A stretch of DNA of 52,885 nucleotides, from positions 1 through 52,885 of the forward strand of contig NZ_JAGSXH010000001.1 in the NCBI RefSeq assembly GCF_018283645.1. The letters are read 5' to 3'. Origin of the DNA: Actinocrinis puniceicyclus (GTDB lineage Bacteria > Actinomycetota > Actinomycetes > Streptomycetales > Catenulisporaceae). Below the pieces are notes generated by a model. That model saw only the letters and a list, made by a program, of their open reading frames with translations. It had not been told where the DNA came from and did not search any database. The number at the start of each line of letters is the position of its first letter. Position 1 is the first letter of the stretch. The position numbers were made by a program, and so were the translations under genes. This document shows positions 49,069-52,885 of the stretch, one piece after another.

Positions 49069-52050
49069 TCAACTCTGTTCCGTATCGCCGGCCAACTGCT
49101 GCGAGTTGCGGCGGAAGGTCGACAGGCGCTTGCGCACGGCCTCGGCCGTGGTGGTGATGTCCGGCGGCGGAGTCGCCTTGGCCGCGCCGTCGGCGCCGGC
49201 CTTGCCCGGTACCAGGTTCGCCTTGGGCACCCGGCGCGGCAGGCCCGTGGGGGTCACCCCGTCGCGGACAGGCTGCGCCAGCGCGGCGGCCGCCTTCCAG
49301 GCATCGTCGCCCGGAGAGGACCAGGACCGCGGCTGCTCGGCTTCCGGCTCGGTCATCGTCTGCGCCGGTGCGGACGCCGACTCGAAGCGCGGCGGGGTCG
49401 GGCTCTGCGTATCCGTCCCCGTGGCCTGCAGATTCTGTTGCATCGACTGCGCCGCGCTGTTCGCCGCGCGCGTCGTGTCCCACGGCTGCGCCGAACGCGG
49501 GCTCCAACCGGAGTGCGGCGGGCGGGTGCCGCGGCGGCGGAACCACTCGGATTCCACGGCCTCGAAGATCGGCAGGCGCTCATTGGTGTCGGTGCCCACC
49601 GCCTCAGGTATGCCGGTGGACTGTGCCGGGCCCGGGGACTGTGCCGGGCCCGGGGCGGCCGGAGGCCGGGGCGGCGGAATGTGCGCCCTGGTCTCGGATC
49701 GCGGCCCGGGGATCTGCTCGGCGCGCTCCCCCTCGCCGCGGTCGCGCTGCTCGCCCGGCTTGGCTTCGAACCAGGCGTGATCACTCGCGGGCGCGCTCTG
49801 CGCCGGGCCGGGGAACGGTGGGGCGCCGGACGGCGGCGCGAACGGGCGCGCCCCGGGGCGCGAACCGTTGGCCGGCTGCTCGCGGCCGTTACGGCCGTCC
49901 GGCTGCGGAGGGTTCGGCGGCTCGCCAAGGCGCCTGGTCCGGCCGAAGTCGCCATGTCTGTCGTCGTGAGCGCCGCGTGGCTCCTCGCGGCCGCGGCCCG
50001 GTTCCTGGCCGAGCGTGGTGAAACCCTCGCGGGTCAGGCCGGGCACGGTCAGCCGCTGCTGCATGCCGGAGTCGCCCGGCCGGCGCTGCGCCATCTGGCC
50101 CAGGTCGATCAGCGAGACCGGCAGGTGGATCGAGGCGGTCACGCCGCCGGCCGGGGACTCCGCGAGGGTGACCCGGATTCCGTAGCGCGCGGCCAGCCGG
50201 CCGACCACGAACAAGCCCATCTGCCGGGAGACGCCGACGTCCACCAGCGGCGGGCGGGCCAGCCGCTCGTTCGACTTGGCCAGGTCGGCGACGGTCATCC
50301 CGATGCCGACGTCCTCGATGTGCAGGACTACCCCGCCGTCGTCACCGGGACGCGCGGCGACCCACACCTTCGTCTGCGGGGAGGAATAGGTGGTGGCGTT
50401 CTCCAGCAGCTCGGCGACCAGGTGCGCCACGTCCGGCGCGGCCTTGCCGACGATCCGGGTGCGCGGGATCTCGCCGAACATGATCCGCTCGTACTGCTCC
50501 ACCTCGGCGGCCGCGGCGCGGGCCACGTCCACCAGCTGCACCGCCTCGGTCCACCGCCGCGCCGTCTCCTCGCCCGCGAGAACCAGCAGGTTCTCGTTGT
50601 TGCGGCGCATGCGGGTGGCCAGGTGGTCGAGCTTGAAGAGCTGGGCCAGCTGCCCCGGGTCCTTCTCGCTGTTCTCCAGCGAGTCGATCAGCAGCAGTTG
50701 CCGCTCCACCAGGCCCTGGCTGCGCCGGGAGAGGTTCTTGAACATCGCGTTGACGTTGCCGCGCAGCAGCGCCTGCTCGGTGGCCAGCCGCACCGCGGCG
50801 TCATGCACCTCGTCGAACGCGCGGGCGACCTCACCGATCTCGTCGCGCGAACTCACCGGGATCGGCGCGATCCGGGCCATCGCGCCCGGGTCCACGTCGG
50901 CGGCGTCGCGCAGTCGGCGGATGACCGCCGGCAGGCCCACGTTGGCGATCTGGTAGGCGCTGGTACGCAGCACCTTGAGCGGTTCGACGATCGAGCGGGC
51001 GATCAGCGTGGTAGCGCCGAAAGCCAGCAGCAGCGTCAACACCACGATGCCCGCGTTGACGTACAGCTGCGTGCGCGCCTGGGACTGCAAGAAGGAGGTG
51101 CGGTCCGCCGCATCGGCGCCGACCTGGGCCTCGATCTGGCGTATCTGGGTCACCTTCGCGGTCGCCGCGTTGAACGCTCCCACCGGGTCCGCGCCGATGC
51201 TGCTGACCGGCCGGGCTTCCAGTGCCGCGTCGACGACCTGCTGCACGAGGCTGTCCGCGGTGCCGGTGTTCTGGCCGCTGACCGTGGTCTGGAACTCGTT
51301 CACGGTCGCCGGGTCGGCCTGTGCGGTCAGCGAGACCAGCGCGCCGGTGTACTTGGCCTGCGCCTGGATCAGGGCTTCCTGCTGCACTCGGTTCTGCCCG
51401 CCGCCGCCCAGGATGCCGACCAGATAGCCGCGCTCCTGAGAGGTCTGCTCGCCCGCCTGCTCGACCAGCGCCAGGGTGCCCACGAGGGAGCCGAGGTCGT
51501 GGTCGGTGGTGCCGGTGGCCAGCTGGTCGCTGAAGTTCAGCAGCGTGCTGACGATAGTGGTGTATGCCTGGAACACCGGCCGCGAGTCGCCGAGGCTTAC
51601 CACCGACGTGCGCAGCACGGGCAGGTCACCCAGACGCGCGTCCGCCTGCAGGGCCAGTGCCTGCGCGGCGGGCGAGAGGGCGGCGATGCCGCCCGCGTAC
51701 TGCTTGCGCGCGGCTTCGAACGCCTGTACCTGCGCCGAGGTGCTGCTCTCCGCGGCCGACAGGCTGGTCATGTCCTCAGCACGCTGACCTCCGCTCAGAT
51801 ACCGCGAGATCAGGTCTCGTTCATCCTGCACACTGTGCACGAGCTTTGAGACCGAAAGCGCGACCTGGACCTGACCGGCGAGGTTTCCCTCGGCGGTGAT
51901 CGCTTCGGTCTCGGTGACGATGCGCGCCGTGCCGAGCGCCACACCGGCGGTCAGCGGCAACAGCACCAACAGCACGAGCCGGTTGCGAAGACGCAGGTCG
52001 CGCAGCCCCCGCCGGGTTTTCGGTAAGGCTTCATCCGTGTTCTTAGCCAT
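49069..52050 (-). CDS. cvnA: Conservon sensor histidine-kinase-like protein (CvnA)
   Basis: 993 residues. A first membrane helix (about 20-42), a long extracytoplasmic helical nitrate-sensor-like domain, a second helix near residue 330, a HAMP-type linker, and an ATPase domain with LVAELLENATTYSS (N-box) and DVGIGM (G1). The last ~300 residues are Pro/Ala-rich and probably disordered. No obvious H-box phosphoacceptor; conservon CvnA proteins act through CvnB-D. The ATG at 52050 has GAGG four bases upstream. It heads the cvnABCD operon. Confidence 0.94.
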   Translation of the reverse strand: MAKNTDEALPKTRRGLRDLRLRNRLVLLVLLPLTAGVALGTARIVTETEAITAEGNLAGQVQVALSVSKLVHSVQDERDLISRYLSGGQRAEDMTSLSAAESSTSAQVQAFEAARKQYAGGIAALSPAAQALALQADARLGDLPVLRTSVVSLGDSRPVFQAYTTIVSTLLNFSDQLATGTTDHDLGSLVGTLALVEQAGEQTSQERGYLVGILGGGGQNRVQQEALIQAQAKYTGALVSLTAQADPATVNEFQTTVSGQNTGTADSLVQQVVDAALEARPVSSIGADPVGAFNAATAKVTQIRQIEAQVGADAADRTSFLQSQARTQLYVNAGIVVLTLLLAFGATTLIARSIVEPLKVLRTSAYQIANVGLPAVIRRLRDAADVDPGAMARIAPIPVSSRDEIGEVARAFDEVHDAAVRLATEQALLRGNVNAMFKNLSRRSQGLVERQLLLIDSLENSEKDPGQLAQLFKLDHLATRMRRNNENLLVLAGEETARRWTEAVQLVDVARAAAAEVEQYERIMFGEIPRTRIVGKAAPDVAHLVAELLENATTYSSPQTKVWVAARPGDDGGVVLHIEDVGIGMTVADLAKSNERLARPPLVDVGVSRQMGLFVVGRLAARYGIRVTLAESPAGGVTASIHLPVSLIDLGQMAQRRPGDSGMQQRLTVPGLTREGFTTLGQEPGRGREEPRGAHDDRHGDFGRTRRLGEPPNPPQPDGRNGREQPANGSRPGARPFAPPSGAPPFPGPAQSAPASDHAWFEAKPGEQRDRGEGERAEQIPGPRSETRAHIPPPRPPAAPGPAQSPGPAQSTGIPEAVGTDTNERLPIFEAVESEWFRRRGTRPPHSGWSPRSAQPWDTTRAANSAAQSMQQNLQATGTDTQSPTPPRFESASAPAQTMTEPEAEQPRSWSSPGDDAWKAAAALAQPVRDGVTPTGLPRRVPKANLVPGKAGADGAAKATPPPDITTTAEAVRKRLSTFRRNSQQLAGDTEQS

Positions 52051-52202
52051 CGAGCCTCACACGCTCCTCGTTTCGAGCGGGCACGATCTCCGTCCTCTGC
52101 TACCGACGTGCGGATTGCGTGGTGAAGCCGACACCCCGTACTTGGGACTGGCGCAATTTGAGCACAGGCGCGCAGCAGGGGCCAAGACTTCACACAACTG
52201 AC

Positions 52203-52885
52203 TTAACGGGGGCGCAGCGCGCCCGAATAAGGGCGCTTCGCATGCGTATGGACCTGTCGGGAGCGCACCGGCGGCTGCCGGGCCTCCAGGAGCGTGAAGT
52301 CCACCAGTTCGCCGATGGCGTGGTGAACGCACAGCATCGCGTAGAGCTCCTGGCGAACCAGGTCAGGGCTCTTCGAGCGAAGTACGATCCGGTCTCCTCC
52401 TTGATAGGCGGTGATGCCGCGAAATCCGTTACCGTGCGCGCGGTTGCGGTCGTGGACGGCGGTGAGCCGGTCGGCCGGAGCCTTGCGATGGTCCAGGATC
52501 GAGGTCACCAGCCGGCTGGCGCAGGAACCTCGTTCGATCACCCGTACGATCCGTGCCGCCCCGGCCGCCGCGGGCAGCCGGGAGAGCCCTGATCCGTCAG
52601 GCAGCCGGTGGTGCACCGGAAGGGCGGGGCCCTCCGGTACCGGCCACAGCAGCTCGCCGCCGTGGTCGCCCACCGCGGTCCACAACCCGGCCGACAGGGG
52701 GCGCTCGTCGTCGAGCACCACCAGCGAGCCCGGAGAGACCGAGGCCAGCAGGCGCCGGTCCCGGCCCCCGTCCGTGCCGCCGCCGACCGAGGCCGCCACC
52801 ACCCTGTGGGTCAGGTCGTCGGTGAGCAAGGACAGGTACACCCTCGGTCCCGCCGCGGCGCCCGCCGACCCCGTCTCGGAGCCGC
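52203..52885 (-). pseudogene. IS4-type transposase derivative with degraded catalytic site (5' end outside window)
   Basis: The frame is open to the right edge. LLWPVPEGPALPVHHRLPDG and GDRIVLRSKSPDLVRQELY match the core and C-terminal part of IS4-family DDE transposases. Where active enzymes have YxxRWxxExxxxxxK, this one has HDRNRAHGNGFRGIT, so the catalytic Glu and Lys are replaced. It is a decayed or domesticated copy. The end near 52203 is intact. Confidence 0.65.

Noticed and set aside
48736-51849. A 1,037-codon plus-strand frame opposite cvnA
   Set aside because: It mirrors the histidine-kinase gene; no domain or ribosome site.

Overview
The window is high-G+C DNA with many GTG and TTG starts and frequent 4-base ATGA/GTGA gene overlaps. 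It encodes two F420-dependent luciferase-like enzymes, a DinB/mycothiol-transferase-type protein, an Lsr2-type nucleoid protein and a complete conservon (cvnA-D). Together these point to a filamentous soil actinomycete; a Catenulisporales- or Streptomycetales-like host is an inference. No rRNA, tRNA or CRISPR array was seen.

Layout. 1-2731: a GH10 xylanase with a ricin-type CBM13 (cut by the left edge) whose upstream region holds three GAAA/TTTC palindromes, then a secreted protein and a small lipoprotein. 2943-8383: housekeeping and accessory enzymes (quinone oxidoreductase, PLP dehydratase, an ArsR/SRPBCC pair, an ArsB-like permease, an F420 enzyme). 8495-12180: an accessory island of visibly lower G+C, with an XhoI/PaeR7I-type restriction-modification pair and a seven-repeat RCC1-like gene inside a 1,009-bp unit with inverted ends and a flanking TAA duplication. 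12579-17319: a seven-gene Mrp-type antiporter operon in the order of the archaeal mbhA-H module, with no hydrogenase genes beside it.

17440-36863 holds an F420 enzyme with a small membrane protein, a bacterioferritin-like protein, DUF5709 and transketolase, an HhH-GPD protein, a translationally coupled STAS / MEDS-ATPase / enolase-superfamily operon, an ATP-dependent DNA ligase, a PadR/DUF1048 operon with a perfect operator, an alcohol dehydrogenase, hemerythrin-type proteins, a DJ-1/PfpI protein, small membrane proteins, a PfkB kinase overlapping a ChaB-like protein, and a lipoprotein.

36978-42221 is a secretome block: two paralogous secreted proteins with an HExxE motif and a chitinase-like GH18 enzyme with CBM13. 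42404-46015 has an Lsr2-like protein, an IS630 remnant, a fused ArsR-SRPBCC protein behind tandem palindromic operators, and glucarate dehydratase. 46206-52050 has a GH3 glycosidase and the conservon. The right edge cuts an IS4-type transposase derivative that has lost catalytic residues.

How the parts work together. The xylanase, chitinase, GH3 enzyme and glucarate dehydratase fit degradation of plant and fungal polymers. F420 enzymes, hemerythrins, the ferritin-like protein and the DNA repair proteins fit stress handling. The most unusual pieces are the inverted-repeat-bounded RCC1 unit, the MBH-ordered antiporter with a fused subunit, the STAS protein that lacks the phosphorylatable residue, and the HExxE secreted paralogues.
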